43,475 nt of DNA from Roseibacillus sp. (GTDB taxonomy: Bacteria > Verrucomicrobiota > Verrucomicrobiae > Verrucomicrobiales > Akkermansiaceae): the NCBI GenBank assembly GCA_002723015.1, contig PBNG01000095.1, forward strand, positions 1 to 43,475, in the 5' to 3' direction. The translations under genes were made by a program, and so were the position numbers. Below, in pieces: positions 1-9,249 of the stretch (positions are counted from its first letter, which is position 1; each line of letters starts with the position of its first letter). The notes beneath the pieces are model-generated. The model was not told the origin of the DNA, did not search any database, and saw nothing but the letters and a program-made list of their open reading frames with translations.

Positions 1-774
1 AACCGATCTTTTGTGCGAAAGGATATTTTCGCCCGAAACCTCGAAATCCGCCTGTTTAACAATACGGTCAATAACCTGTGTTTTCTGATGCAACCCGGCA
101 TGTTCAGCAATCTTCAGGATAAATTCCGGAAAGGCTGTAACCATCTCCTCGTAGCGAAGAAACAAGACTCCGGGCTTCCCGACAAGCTGATCATGGAACT
201 GACGGAAATCCTCCGCGTACTGGCCAGCATGCCGGATGACCCACTGGTCGATATCAATTTCGAGCGCCTCCCTGCGGGCTGTTAGATTTCCAAGGTTGTT
301 CAGGGTGTGCGAATCACGAACCGAATAATAGTGGGAGACCAGACAATCCCGGGGATCTCTTAGCAGGAGAACGGAGCGATAAAGTTGATGTGAGGGTATC
401 GGATAAGCCCTCCGCAGGGTTCCATAATAACATCCCTTGGGGTGAAAAGCCCGGGAGAGAATCTCTTTGTCGAACAGCTTCGACCCTTGCTCTGGATGAA
501 CCTTGACGAAATAACTGCAATAATCGAGATGCTGGAACCCGTTGGCCAGAGCGAGGTCGCGCAGAGCTCTTGAGAGAAACATCGAACCACACCGGTAATA
601 ACTGTAAAATAACACACTCGGTGCCCCTTCCGGGCGGATGCCACCTTCAAGGCCTTGTCGCTCACTCTTCCAGAGCCGGGAGTTATAAGCCCGGGAAAGC
701 CTCACGTATGTTTCTGGAAACTGCTTCATGGCCCAGATCCGGGCGCGACGTGAAATGCTAATTGACTTACTCAT
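1..774 (-). CDS. Sulfotransferase, 3' part beyond window
   Basis: Predicted PAPS-dependent sulfotransferase, cytoplasmic, probably sulfating a sugar of the exopolysaccharide. The frame is open from an ATG at 774 to the window edge, giving 258 residues with the C-terminus missing. The 5'-phosphosulfate loop is visible as YRCGSMF (residues 60-66), and the 3'-phosphate-binding segment as LLLRDPRDCLVSHYY (about 136-150), including the RDPRD motif typical of the family. It lies 41 bases behind the stop of a glycosyltransferase gene on the same strand, so it is probably the tail of the long minus-strand operon. A cysDNC set in the same operon would supply PAPS. The fold assignment is well supported; the acceptor sugar cannot be read from sequence. 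Confidence 0.85.
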   Translation of the reverse strand, partial: MSKSISISRRARIWAMKQFPETYVRLSRAYNSRLWKSERQGLEGGIRPEGAPSVLFYSYYRCGSMFLSRALRDLALANGFQHLDYCSYFVKVHPEQGSKLFDKEILSRAFHPKGCYYGTLRRAYPIPSHQLYRSVLLLRDPRDCLVSHYYSVRDSHTLNNLGNLTARREALEIDIDQWVIRHAGQYAEDFRQFHDQLVGKPGVLFLRYEEMVTAFPEFILKIAEHAGLHQKTQVIDRIVKQADFEVSGENILSHKRSV

Positions 775-815
775 GATTCAGGGAAGTCCCTTTTGTGGAC
801 ACCACGATACTAGGT

Positions 816-2015
816 TTACGCTCCTTCTTTTCGAACTGCCAAGCGACTGACGATGCTCTCAAAACTCCGCTTCCAAAGCTCGGGGTCTGCCTCTCGCTTG
901 AGCCATTCCCGGCCCGCCAGACCCATCTTGCATCTTTGCCCGCGGCTCATGGTCTCCATCGTTTCCACAGCTTCCGCGATCGCAGCAGGATTTGCGCTTT
1001 CATACAGCATCCCGGTCACTCCGTGTTCAACGGTTTCGGTCAACCCCCCTGAGGCTGATGCGAGCATTGGTTTCCCATGATCATAAGCCTCATAGGTCAC
1101 CAGACCAAGCGGCTCCCACCACACCGAAGGAGCCAGCATCGCGCGACATCCTGCCACCAGATCATCCTTGTTACTTCCATCAACATAACCCAGGTATTGC
1201 ACCTTTTTACTCCTTGAAGCAGCCGCCCGCACCATGTGCTCCTCAACCCCGGTCCCACCAATCTTCAACACGGGCGTAGAGTCGCCCATGGTTCTCTCCA
1301 GTCTCTCCCATGATTCCAGCAAGGTCCGAACCCCCTTCTCCCTGACCAGCCTTGCAAGATACAGGTAGTATCCCTCATCCCTATCCTCTGGCTCCTCTTC
1401 CCGGCAATCCCACGAGTGCCGTAACGCAAACACCTTTTCGTCAGGAAGCCCCGCACGGAGCAGAGCATCGCGCATGAAATCGGAAATTCCTATCCATCCC
1501 TTGATAGCCTCCAGCCAGCCACTTCTATGCAACCGCTTTAAGGCCAGCGCAAACAGACCTGACTTGAGAATCGAACCCTGCCATGAGCCTGCCCTGATTT
1601 CCGCCCAGTAATTCCCCTCCAGGCTCTCCTCTGCAACCCGTCTCCCGGTCCACAAGCTGCCCCCAACCGAAAAGGGGCGGAAATTATGAACATACTGGAG
1701 AACCGGAACTCCAGCCGCCAAGGCTTCCCGGTAGACCGAAGGGGAGCCAACCGGATACAGATTGTGACAAAGCAGAAGATCCGGCTCGAACTTCTCAATA
1801 CGTTCTCTCAGGGCTGTGGCAGTATCCTCATTACAAAACATTCTCCGGACCTGCCCCAGCTTCCCGGGGCCGCCGGGCTCATCCCAGTCGCGGCTGTCCC
1901 ACCATAGCCGGTCAACCTCAAACGCCTTCCCGGCGTGCCGGAAAATCCTCTCTGCCGATTTCTCTTCACCCCCCCGCTGCCGGTAGCGATTGAATACCTG
2001 TAAGACTTTTCTCAC
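816..2015 (-). CDS. Glycosyltransferase family 4
   Basis: Retaining GT-B glycosyltransferase of the GT4 type, 399 residues, expected to act at the cytoplasmic face of the inner membrane on the lipid-linked repeat unit. The start gives MRKVLQVFNRY, a normal first beta strand of GT4 enzymes, followed by a glycine-rich GGEEK loop. The C-terminal nucleotide-sugar site shows YLARLVREKGV, then the E-x7-E motif in EPLGLVTYE and the downstream ASGGLTE segment. It sits between another GT4 gene (about 75 bases upstream) and a sulfotransferase gene, all co-directional. Donor and acceptor cannot be deduced. No truncation or missing motif is seen. Confidence 0.9.
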   Translation of the reverse strand: MRKVLQVFNRYRQRGGEEKSAERIFRHAGKAFEVDRLWWDSRDWDEPGGPGKLGQVRRMFCNEDTATALRERIEKFEPDLLLCHNLYPVGSPSVYREALAAGVPVLQYVHNFRPFSVGGSLWTGRRVAEESLEGNYWAEIRAGSWQGSILKSGLFALALKRLHRSGWLEAIKGWIGISDFMRDALLRAGLPDEKVFALRHSWDCREEEPEDRDEGYYLYLARLVREKGVRTLLESWERLERTMGDSTPVLKIGGTGVEEHMVRAAASRSKKVQYLGYVDGSNKDDLVAGCRAMLAPSVWWEPLGLVTYEAYDHGKPMLASASGGLTETVEHGVTGMLYESANPAAIAEAVETMETMSRGQRCKMGLAGREWLKREADPELWKRSFESIVSRLAVRKEGA

Positions 2016-2089
2016 AACCAGTGTTTCTCTCTTTCAAAGCTGACATCAGGGCTTTTCTGCCATCAGGCCCCTGTGCCCCGGCATTACCC

Positions 2090-3181
2090 TCAGGCAAGAA
2101 GCTCCCGGTAACAGGCGAGATGGCCCCTCATGGTGCGGTCCCAGCTGTAACTGCGACTGTGCTCCAATCCCCTTCTGACAAGCTCAGCCTCGCGGGAGAG
2201 CGCCTCAAGGAGCGCCGCAGCACCCTCGGCCGGATCGGACGGATCAAAATACAAGGCGGCATCTTTCCCAACCTCGGGAAGGCTTGTGGCATTACTGCAG
2301 ACCACGGGCGTCCCGGCCGCCATTGCCTCGATGACGGGCAATCCAAAACCCTCGTAAAGAGAGGGAAAAAAGAAGAGAGCCGCGTGTTGATAGGCAGGCA
2401 CGAGAATCTCATCCGGAATCCTGCCCAGCTCGATCAGGTGGTCCTCACCACACAGGCGGCAGAACCTCTCCCGCAGTTCCGGGGGCAGGTTCGCCCCGGC
2501 CCGCACCAGAACAAAATCTGGCTCCTCCGCCAGAAATGCCGCGAACACCTCTGGCAGGATCTCAAGATTCTTGCGCGGAATTGCACTTCCGACACTGAGG
2601 ACATAGGGCCGGTCGGAGAGTCTTGCAAAGGCCGCAGGAAGATCAACGGGAGTCCGGAAGATCTCCTGGTCGATCCCATTCTCCACCACTCGGATCCTTT
2701 CCCGCGGGATTCCCGTTAGCTCCATCACTTCCCCCGCGGTAAATTCGGAGACCGTGGTGAGAAGGTCAAAGCGACTCAGTCGATCGGTTTGTCTGCGGAC
2801 GCGGGCCACCTGGGCTCTGGTCAGCTCTCCCGGAAACCGAAGGGGAATAAGATCGTGAACCGTGGCGACAGTCCGCGGGGAACCCCGGAGGTGGCAGAGG
2901 AGATGCCCAAGGCCATGAGAGAGCCCATGCACCACGTCGTAACTCCCTGCCTGACGGACACGCCAGCGGTAGAGCGCCCACTTGTCCAGAGCCCGGACAA
3001 TCCTGGAAGGGGAAGCGGCCATCAGGCCCTTGTATGGAACCAGAGGTGTGATCTCGAATCCCCTGAGCTCCTCCAGAGCCTGCTTACAGACCACCGCATT
3101 AAGAACCCCGAAATAGCGCTGCATGCTCACGCTCCCAAACGATGGAGGGGTGGGAATCCACAGAACGGATGACATGAGCAT
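2090..3181 (-). CDS. Glycosyltransferase family 4
   Basis: GT4-type glycosyltransferase, 363 residues. The N-terminal domain resembles mannosyltransferase-like members, with HGLSHGLGH and TVHDLIPLRFP. The C-terminal domain shows VLSVGSAIPRKN, then PSLYEGFGLPVIEAMAAG with the E-x7-E motif and SLPEV. The start is uncertain by two residues: the first ATG at 3181 is followed by another ATG at 3175 (MSSVLWIP), which fits the family's first strand equally well. No good Shine-Dalgarno sequence separates the two. The gene lies about 54 bases after the polymerase gene in the same operon. Linkage specificity is unknown. Confidence 0.9.
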   Translation of the reverse strand: MLMSSVLWIPTPPSFGSVSMQRYFGVLNAVVCKQALEELRGFEITPLVPYKGLMAASPSRIVRALDKWALYRWRVRQAGSYDVVHGLSHGLGHLLCHLRGSPRTVATVHDLIPLRFPGELTRAQVARVRRQTDRLSRFDLLTTVSEFTAGEVMELTGIPRERIRVVENGIDQEIFRTPVDLPAAFARLSDRPYVLSVGSAIPRKNLEILPEVFAAFLAEEPDFVLVRAGANLPPELRERFCRLCGEDHLIELGRIPDEILVPAYQHAALFFFPSLYEGFGLPVIEAMAAGTPVVCSNATSLPEVGKDAALYFDPSDPAEGAAALLEALSREAELVRRGLEHSRSYSWDRTMRGHLACYRELLA

Positions 3182-3234
3182 CAGGATTTGCAGCGGGTGC
3201 CCGGAGAGACCAACGGATGGAAGCGCAGAGGCCT

Positions 3235-4785
3235 CTACTGAGGTTGGGCCTCCCGAACACCACCGGGGCTGAGAATCGTCACTTGGCCAGACTCTCTCCC
3301 GGAAATCAGGGCCGCCTCCTCGCGGCCCTGTCGCTCCCGGGTGAGACCCAGTGCCGCCACACCGAGGAAAACCCCGAAGAAGAAGGGGTTCGGATAGGCT
3401 GCCAGTGAAAGAACCCCAAGAACTGATGCCCCCAGAATGGAGAACGCCAGGGAAGCAACCAGGCGCAGCAGAAACACATCATAGGAAGCCCCTTTAGACA
3501 TCCGGATTAGACGACGATGCAGGAAAAATAACGATGGGATCAGGACCGCGAAGGCAGCACCAATAGGCACATAGCCATATTGCAGGATGAGACGTACCGG
3601 TAGCACGTGCGCCCGGTAACCGTCTTCCCCTTGGGCGATGTCGGCCCCAAAAGGAGCCCAGTTGCCCGCTTCCGACATCATATGGAATTCCATGAGGCGG
3701 ACGTGGAAGGTGCGAACCCGCAATAGATCTGCCTTTGCCCCCGAACTTCCAAACAGGTCGTAAAGAGCGCTTTGCCATCCAGGGAGATTATCCGAGATGT
3801 CATCCCCGATGACGACAAGGAGCGCCAGCACGGTCGCTACGAGACCATAGGTCGCCAGAGTCAGGATCCGGCTCCGCAGAACCACCAGCCCGAAAATCAC
3901 TCCCGGAATGATGAGAAGGGGCCCCCGCTTCAGGGAAAGAACCGCTGTGGTTGCAAAGAGCAGGAAGAGAAGCACCATCACGACCATCGGAAAAAGTCGG
4001 TAGTCCCGCGGCACTCGCCCACGAAATAAGAACGGGGACAAACAGATTGCAGCACAAATGGACATCGAGGTCGAAAGGGGCCCCTGCGCGGAGAAAGGAC
4101 CAAAAATTCCCTCTCCCCAGAGAAGGTATTTCAAGTTAATGGAAAATCCGGAGTGCATGTAATCATGCTCGAAATCAAAGAGGCCGAAGAAAAAGTGCCC
4201 AAGAGCATGGAACGCTGCTGGCACCATAAGAATGAGGACGAATCTGAAGAATTTCTGGACGTCCACAACTCCAGGCAAGGCCAGCGGTATTACAAAAATC
4301 AGCCCGTAGTAGGCCGAGCTGTTAGCAAGTGGCTTGAGGGCCTGCATCCCTATCCCGGAGCGGGCCAGAGCCATAGCGGCGGTTACCCCGACGAGCAGAA
4401 TTGCAACACTCATAAGCGTGGTATCCCTGCGCGTCATCGGCCGCACCCGGAGGGCAAATCCGGAAAGATAATGGATGACCACGCCCAGCAACATGACCGG
4501 GGGAATCGCCAGAATGAAATAAACGTCCCGGAAATCCATGTGGAGCACGTTGGCTGTCACGAGAAGCTTCTTGGGCAGATCCAGGAACACCGCAAAGACT
4601 GCCAAGGCGTAGATCGATGCACGAGGGGCAACACACCCGAGAATCAGGGCCGGTATCCAGAGAAAACGGTAGGTCGTCCCGATGACGTTTCCAGTTCCAG
4701 TCAGGATGGTCATGACCACGAACAGGCCAAGGGCCATCATCGAGATCATCAGGACAATTGGTCCTATGCGGATAGTTCCCATCAA
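3235..4785 (-). CDS. O-antigen polymerase/ligase-like membrane protein (Wzy-type)
   Basis: A polytopic inner-membrane protein of 516 residues with about a dozen hydrophobic segments. The long loop carrying FHVRLMEFHMMSE and the following hydrophilic stretch (about residues 340-390) resembles the large periplasmic loop of Wzy and WaaL-like proteins. It probably polymerises the repeat unit after flipping. Proteins of this class diverge quickly, so the call rests on topology, length and position between glycosyltransferase and sulfotransferase genes in a locus that also has a Wzx flippase. A ligase role is the main alternative. The charged C-terminal tail after the last membrane segment is about 35 residues long. 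Confidence 0.75.
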   Translation of the reverse strand: MMGTIRIGPIVLMISMMALGLFVVMTILTGTGNVIGTTYRFLWIPALILGCVAPRASIYALAVFAVFLDLPKKLLVTANVLHMDFRDVYFILAIPPVMLLGVVIHYLSGFALRVRPMTRRDTTLMSVAILLVGVTAAMALARSGIGMQALKPLANSSAYYGLIFVIPLALPGVVDVQKFFRFVLILMVPAAFHALGHFFFGLFDFEHDYMHSGFSINLKYLLWGEGIFGPFSAQGPLSTSMSICAAICLSPFLFRGRVPRDYRLFPMVVMVLLFLLFATTAVLSLKRGPLLIIPGVIFGLVVLRSRILTLATYGLVATVLALLVVIGDDISDNLPGWQSALYDLFGSSGAKADLLRVRTFHVRLMEFHMMSEAGNWAPFGADIAQGEDGYRAHVLPVRLILQYGYVPIGAAFAVLIPSLFFLHRRLIRMSKGASYDVFLLRLVASLAFSILGASVLGVLSLAAYPNPFFFGVFLGVAALGLTRERQGREEAALISGRESGQVTILSPGGVREAQPQ

Positions 4786-4889
4786 ACGGTATCAGTTGGT
4801 CAGAGCTGCTGGCACGACCCTGACGATTCAGGCCGCGCCATTTGGGGCAGGGAGAGAGTCCCACACCTTTCTTTCCGGTTCCACACAAT

Positions 4890-5612
4890 TCAGACCCGTA
4901 GGGCGCGGGGCATGAGGCGCTCATACATTGCTTCCGCGTCCTCACGACGACACGCCGTGGTTTCACGCAGGTAGGATTCGGAAATTTCCCGTTTCTGGCG
5001 ATCGCCTTCCTCTTGTTCCGCTGACGTCTGCCTTAATCGCGGTTCAAATTCGGCCATCCGCCCCGGGGCAAGCTGCGTTTCAAATGAGGTGCCGAACTTG
5101 GAATTGAGCCCTTCCACAACCCGCGGAAGATCTTTGGTAGTCAATGGGAAATCACTCAGGATCATGTGGTCGAGGTGAGGCTCAATCGCCTCATAAAACA
5201 TCACGTACCATCTCAGGGCAGATTGAAAGGGCACAAACGGCCACCTTCTGACCATCGAAGTCACGGAATCTGCGGGCTGCCTGAGGGTCATCAGCACCGG
5301 AATCCCCATTCGGGCCGCCCGAACAGTCTCTGCCGGGCTATGGTAGTGGTTTCCCACGAGAATTTTCCTCTCCTGCATGGCCCGGAACGCCCGGGTTGCA
5401 AACGAATTGGCCGAGCCGGGAAACCCATCGATCACAAGATCAAGATCTCCCGAAACGCTTGCTTCCTCCGGTAGCGACTCTCTCCTGGCTTGGAACCTTC
5501 TTCTCCTTTTCCAAGCAAACGGAATCATCAACGGCCACAGATGACACCGGCAACTGATCTGAAAGCGGACCTCGAGGGAGCCGCTGCGAAGTCTTTCTCG
5601 GAGAGGCTTCAT
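4890..5612 (-). CDS. Sulfotransferase-like protein
   Basis: 240-residue protein with sulfotransferase signatures: DGFPGSANSF (residues 62-71) matches the 5'-phosphosulfate loop, and LRQPADSVTSM (110-120) matches the 3'-phosphate-binding region, with Gln in place of the common Asp in the RDP motif. A basic stretch (WKRRRRFQARR, 34-44) precedes the core. The start ATG overlaps the stop of the upstream FkbM gene by four bases (ATGA), implying translational coupling. With the partial gene at the left edge it makes two sulfotransferases in one operon, so the polymer may be sulfated at two positions. The family call is good; the substrate is unknown. Confidence 0.78.
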   Translation of the reverse strand: MKPLRERLRSGSLEVRFQISCRCHLWPLMIPFAWKRRRRFQARRESLPEEASVSGDLDLVIDGFPGSANSFATRAFRAMQERKILVGNHYHSPAETVRAARMGIPVLMTLRQPADSVTSMVRRWPFVPFQSALRWYVMFYEAIEPHLDHMILSDFPLTTKDLPRVVEGLNSKFGTSFETQLAPGRMAEFEPRLRQTSAEQEEGDRQKREISESYLRETTACRREDAEAMYERLMPRALRV

Positions 5613-6436
5613 TCGGAGAGAAAAGAGGCCCCTCGGTCTCTGGGAACAAAAAGATAATTTGTCAGGGACATGTCTCCATGGACCATAATCTCATCCAGCA
5701 ACTCACGCCTTCCATCAGGGTGAAGTCGAATTATAGAATACCCGAGATTGTCCATCATGCTGATCAGGGTGTCCTGCCGTTTCTTGCGAAATGAGCCTCG
5801 CTCGGTACTAGCATCATAGACGGGTAGCAACTCTGAGATAATGACAGGCCTGTTTTTCTCGATCAGGGGAAGCATCGCTTCAAAGACCTCCAGTTCTCCG
5901 CCTTCCACGTCTACCTTGAGAACCCCAATTACTTTTTCGGACAGTTCCGCCGGAAGGTCTTCCGGCCCCATCACGGGCACCTTTATGCGACGCTTATATT
6001 CCGACTCGGGCCTAAATCCGGGCACGATGCTACCCTCTCCGCCCGTCAGTGATTTCAACCGCAGATCCACTGTTCCGGTTGATCCGGCGATTCCGAAAGG
6101 ATAGATGACACATCGCTCCAGCTGGTTGAGCTGAATCAGGTTCATGACATAAAAGAGGCACGAGGGATTAGGCTCAAAGCCTACGTAGTCCCAGTCATCC
6201 TCAATCGATTTCACCGCCAGCAGGGTCTGCCCGAGATTCACTCCTACATCAACGAAGGCCCCCCCGGCCTCCCCTGCAATTTGTATCAGGTTCTCCAGCA
6301 TCCAAGGCTCGTGATGCCGCCGCATCGCTCCTCCAAGCCCCGCCAGCATGGGAATCCGGAAACAGCGTCCGTTCAGATTTTTACGCAGACTGAAGTTAAC
6401 TTTCTTGAGTACCAGTTGACGTAGTTTTTTTATCAT
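5609..6436 (-). CDS. FkbM-family SAM-dependent methyltransferase
   Basis: 275-residue class I methyltransferase of the FkbM family, which typically O-methylates sugars in glycan clusters. SAM-binding motif I appears as FVDVGVNLGQ (about residue 62-71) and the second strand acidic motif as YVGFEPNP (about 84-91). The family hallmark LKVDVEGGELEVFE is near residue 173-186. The gene begins about 21 bases after the preceding glycosyltransferase stop and overlaps the sulfotransferase start by four bases. The pairing suggests that methylation and sulfation decorate the same repeat unit, which is inference. No odd features. Confidence 0.9.
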   Translation of the reverse strand: MIKKLRQLVLKKVNFSLRKNLNGRCFRIPMLAGLGGAMRRHHEPWMLENLIQIAGEAGGAFVDVGVNLGQTLLAVKSIEDDWDYVGFEPNPSCLFYVMNLIQLNQLERCVIYPFGIAGSTGTVDLRLKSLTGGEGSIVPGFRPESEYKRRIKVPVMGPEDLPAELSEKVIGVLKVDVEGGELEVFEAMLPLIEKNRPVIISELLPVYDASTERGSFRKKRQDTLISMMDNLGYSIIRLHPDGRRELLDEIMVHGDMSLTNYLFVPRDRGASFLSE

Positions 6437-6457
6437 CTCTCCCAGAGTCTATTCAGT

Positions 6458-7576
6458 TTAATGGCGCCTTTTGCGAATCTCGCCCAAGGCCTTCACCACT
6501 TCGCGGGCCCGCTGGTCCCAAGTGTGAAGATGCCGAATCCTCTCGACCGCTTTTCTTCGATCAACAACTTCTTGTGGATGTTCCGCCAACCTTCGCAGGA
6601 GCATTGTGAATTCTCCTGCATCGTCCACCACCCAGCCGATTCCCTCCTTCTCCACAAAACTGGCGAGTACCTCTGCACTTGAGGAGACAATCAAGGGTAC
6701 TCCATGCGCAATGGATTCGTAGACCTTCACCGGCATGACGAACCGGTGATACTCCACAGCTTCCCAGACGCAGAGCGCGATATCCGCCTCCTCGTAATGC
6801 TGGTCCAGGTCCTGGCCCTGCGCGTGCAGGACTTCTGGTCCATCAGTGTCGCTAAAACTGTAGAGGTTGCCATAGAGTTTCAGCGCTCTCTCACGCGTGA
6901 TCACCTTGAGACTGATATTCTTCTCTTCTGTGACTGCCGCAAAATACCCGCGTAAATCATATATTGGTGGAGCAATATTCCCCACATACAAAAGGTTGAT
7001 TCCCCTCTCCGGATGGAAATCCCGGACCGGATTTTCCCGCGCCTCACCTCCCGGGGGCAGAGAGAGAGTTTCCGTCTCTGCAAATGGAAGAGGCAGGTAG
7101 TCGACCATTCGGACGTCCGGAAGAAAGAGGATATCGAGGGATCGCTGGTAGCGCCTGAGTTCCTGCCGGCCAAACGCTGGAATACACTTGTTCTTGATAA
7201 AGGGCCGCAGCCCCCCTCCCCCCGAGCGCTCAAAGCCCCAGTGGATATCACGGTAGAAAAGGCCTGTCGGAATTCCGGCATTCCGCACAGACTGAACCAG
7301 GTCGTAATCGAAGTTCATCCTAAGGGGTTTCTTTCGAAGCCAGGTCAGGGCTGGCGGCACATTGACTGACTCCGAATAAAACACTCCCTCGTTCGCAAGG
7401 GAGCTGATCCGCCCCTCAAGATTTGCCCATTTTTTTTCCCGCTCGGGTCCATTCCCGGTTATTTCGAGGACTTCTTCTCCGATCCGGGAGAACGCCTCGC
7501 GCATCCGGGCTGGTCGAATCAACGACGCAACGTTGGATTCGACATGGAGTCTCTTGGGGTGATGAAAAATGACCAT
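6458..7576 (-). CDS. Glycosyltransferase (GT-B fold)
   Basis: 372-residue putative glycosyltransferase. The N-terminus MVIFHHPKRLHVESNVAS and the LFYRDIHWGFER segment (about residues 104-115) resemble bacterial GT-B enzymes of exopolysaccharide loci. The C-terminal half has NLLYVGNIAPP (about 203-213) and VKVYESIAHGVPLIVS, which corresponds to the conserved E-containing nucleotide-binding segment, but the first Glu of the classic E-x7-E is not obvious. It lies between the flippase and FkbM genes, with gaps of 41 and 21 bases. The general function is well supported by motifs and context; donor sugar and linkage are not known. Confidence 0.8.
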   Translation of the reverse strand: MVIFHHPKRLHVESNVASLIRPARMREAFSRIGEEVLEITGNGPEREKKWANLEGRISSLANEGVFYSESVNVPPALTWLRKKPLRMNFDYDLVQSVRNAGIPTGLFYRDIHWGFERSGGGGLRPFIKNKCIPAFGRQELRRYQRSLDILFLPDVRMVDYLPLPFAETETLSLPPGGEARENPVRDFHPERGINLLYVGNIAPPIYDLRGYFAAVTEEKNISLKVITRERALKLYGNLYSFSDTDGPEVLHAQGQDLDQHYEEADIALCVWEAVEYHRFVMPVKVYESIAHGVPLIVSSSAEVLASFVEKEGIGWVVDDAGEFTMLLRRLAEHPQEVVDRRKAVERIRHLHTWDQRAREVVKALGEIRKRRH

Positions 7577-7617
7577 GCTATCCTATAAAGTCCATGGCTG
7601 GCCCTGGGGAAGGTTCC

Positions 7618-9120
7618 TCAAGGGTGCCCACGAGGCCCCTGATCAAGTCCTCTCATTTTTTTCCGAATCGCTTGCCAGTATGCTGACAAGTCATTCCGGA
7701 AAAGCATCGCGAGAGGAGGAATGAGGAGGATCGACATGAGCGTGGCGGTTGTAGCTCCAACGAGAAATGCGTTGTGCATGGGAAGATACATCCTGACCAC
7801 CGCTACCACGGCCCCAGCAGCCGCAATGAGCAAGAGTATGATTCCAACCTGCCGGTAGGGCATGAGCTTGAACCACCTCGTTTCCAGGAGTCGACTGCAG
7901 TGACACAGGCAATAAGGGAACACATAGCCCCAGAATACGATGACGGTTCCCCACGCCGCCCCCTGAAAGCCCAGATAGGAAACCAGAGGGTAACTCACTA
8001 CGATATTGAGAACAAACGTTCCGAGCGCACGCTTCAGAATCAGGTCCGTTCGACTGGCCGCTTGGAAAATAGCCGCAAAAAAAACGAGACGTGCGGGCAA
8101 CAGCAGAAGATAGATCCGCAGAGGCCCCGCGCTCTTCTCGTAACTCTCCGAATACAGAACGGTCATTAGCTCTGGCGCGACCACAAAGAGAACTCCGCCA
8201 ATCGGGAGGAGTACGACTGCAACCTTACGTGCCGCTTTTCTCCATAAGAGCAGCGCCTCTTTTTTATCATTACCTTTGTAGAGGGCCACCAGCTCAGGCA
8301 GGACTATCGCGGTTGCAGGCACAGTGATCATCTGAATAAACGGTATTTCCATGGCCCCATTGGAAAACACCGCAAAATCCTCCCGGCTGCACAACATCGA
8401 CACGAGAACCTGATCCACTCCCATCGCCAGTTTTTCCAGCATCAGGGCAAGTCCAATGGGCACCGCATATTTCAGCTGGCTCGACATCCCTTGAAGCGTT
8501 GGCCGCTTTTCCGCTCCCCCCGGCACGGCACGCAGCATGAGAAACAGGCCGCAGCAGAGCACGATCGCTCCGGAAACCGTCGTGGCTCCTACCGCGCCTG
8601 CTGGCCCAGCCGCAAACAGCCATACCACTCCCAGAACCAGTCCCACCCGGGCTAGCCTGGTAAAGAGAGTGTGAACCAACAACCACTTGACCTTGCCTTG
8701 TACGACCAACACCGCACTGACCGCGGTTGTTGGAAGAAACAGCACTGGATAGAGAGCAAAGAGCAGCAGGGTCTCCTCGAGTTCAGGGTTGGAGAACTGA
8801 CTGGCAATCAGCCGGTTTCCCCCTAGCACCAGAAATAGTGAAAACGCCCCGCCAAGAGCCCCGAGAAGAATGAGGTTTTCCAGCAGGACCGCCCGGAGCC
8901 TGCTTGCCTCCCCAGGAAGAAAATAAAAAAGTGCCGCCGGAAGGCCTAGTCCCAGAAGCGGCCCGACAAACTGATAGACCAGAAGAGTTTGCCGGTAGGT
9001 CGCATAGTCAACCTTGTCAAATACCCGTGATAGCACAGCCGCGATCGCCAGCATTCCGAGGGCCGCGAGTCCCTTACTCCCAGCGAACGCTATGGTCTTT
9101 AATGTACGGGATTGGCTCAA
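7618..9120 (-). CDS. Polysaccharide flippase (Wzx/MOP superfamily)
   Basis: 500-residue inner-membrane protein with about 12-14 hydrophobic segments across its length, typical of Wzx flippases, which move undecaprenyl-linked repeat units to the periplasm. N-terminal features include TIAFAGSKGLAALGMLAIAA and the conserved YATYRQTLLVYQFVGPLLGLGLP block, both usual in the MOP exporter superfamily. About 129 bases separate it from the upstream exported discoidin protein. It pairs with the Wzy-like gene at 3235-4785 to define a Wzx/Wzy-dependent pathway. No chain-length regulator or outer-membrane exporter is present, so these probably lie beyond the left edge or elsewhere. Confidence 0.88.
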   Translation of the reverse strand: MSQSRTLKTIAFAGSKGLAALGMLAIAAVLSRVFDKVDYATYRQTLLVYQFVGPLLGLGLPAALFYFLPGEASRLRAVLLENLILLGALGGAFSLFLVLGGNRLIASQFSNPELEETLLLFALYPVLFLPTTAVSAVLVVQGKVKWLLVHTLFTRLARVGLVLGVVWLFAAGPAGAVGATTVSGAIVLCCGLFLMLRAVPGGAEKRPTLQGMSSQLKYAVPIGLALMLEKLAMGVDQVLVSMLCSREDFAVFSNGAMEIPFIQMITVPATAIVLPELVALYKGNDKKEALLLWRKAARKVAVVLLPIGGVLFVVAPELMTVLYSESYEKSAGPLRIYLLLLPARLVFFAAIFQAASRTDLILKRALGTFVLNIVVSYPLVSYLGFQGAAWGTVIVFWGYVFPYCLCHCSRLLETRWFKLMPYRQVGIILLLIAAAGAVVAVVRMYLPMHNAFLVGATTATLMSILLIPPLAMLFRNDLSAYWQAIRKKMRGLDQGPRGHP

Positions 9121-9249
9121 TTCGTGAACACAGTCCTTTTCCGAACTTCCCCCTGTTTTCTTTAAACTGGGAACCTGTACCGCCCCTTGCCGCGAAGCTC
9201 ATCCTTAAGCGCCACCAATCCGAGAGGCGTCCAGAGGACAACTAATCTC

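Noticed and set aside
4153..4974. Long plus-strand open frame of 273 codons antisense to the polymerase gene
   Set aside because: Its product is rich in His, Gln, Arg and Gly with no domain, and the opposite strand encodes a clear membrane protein.
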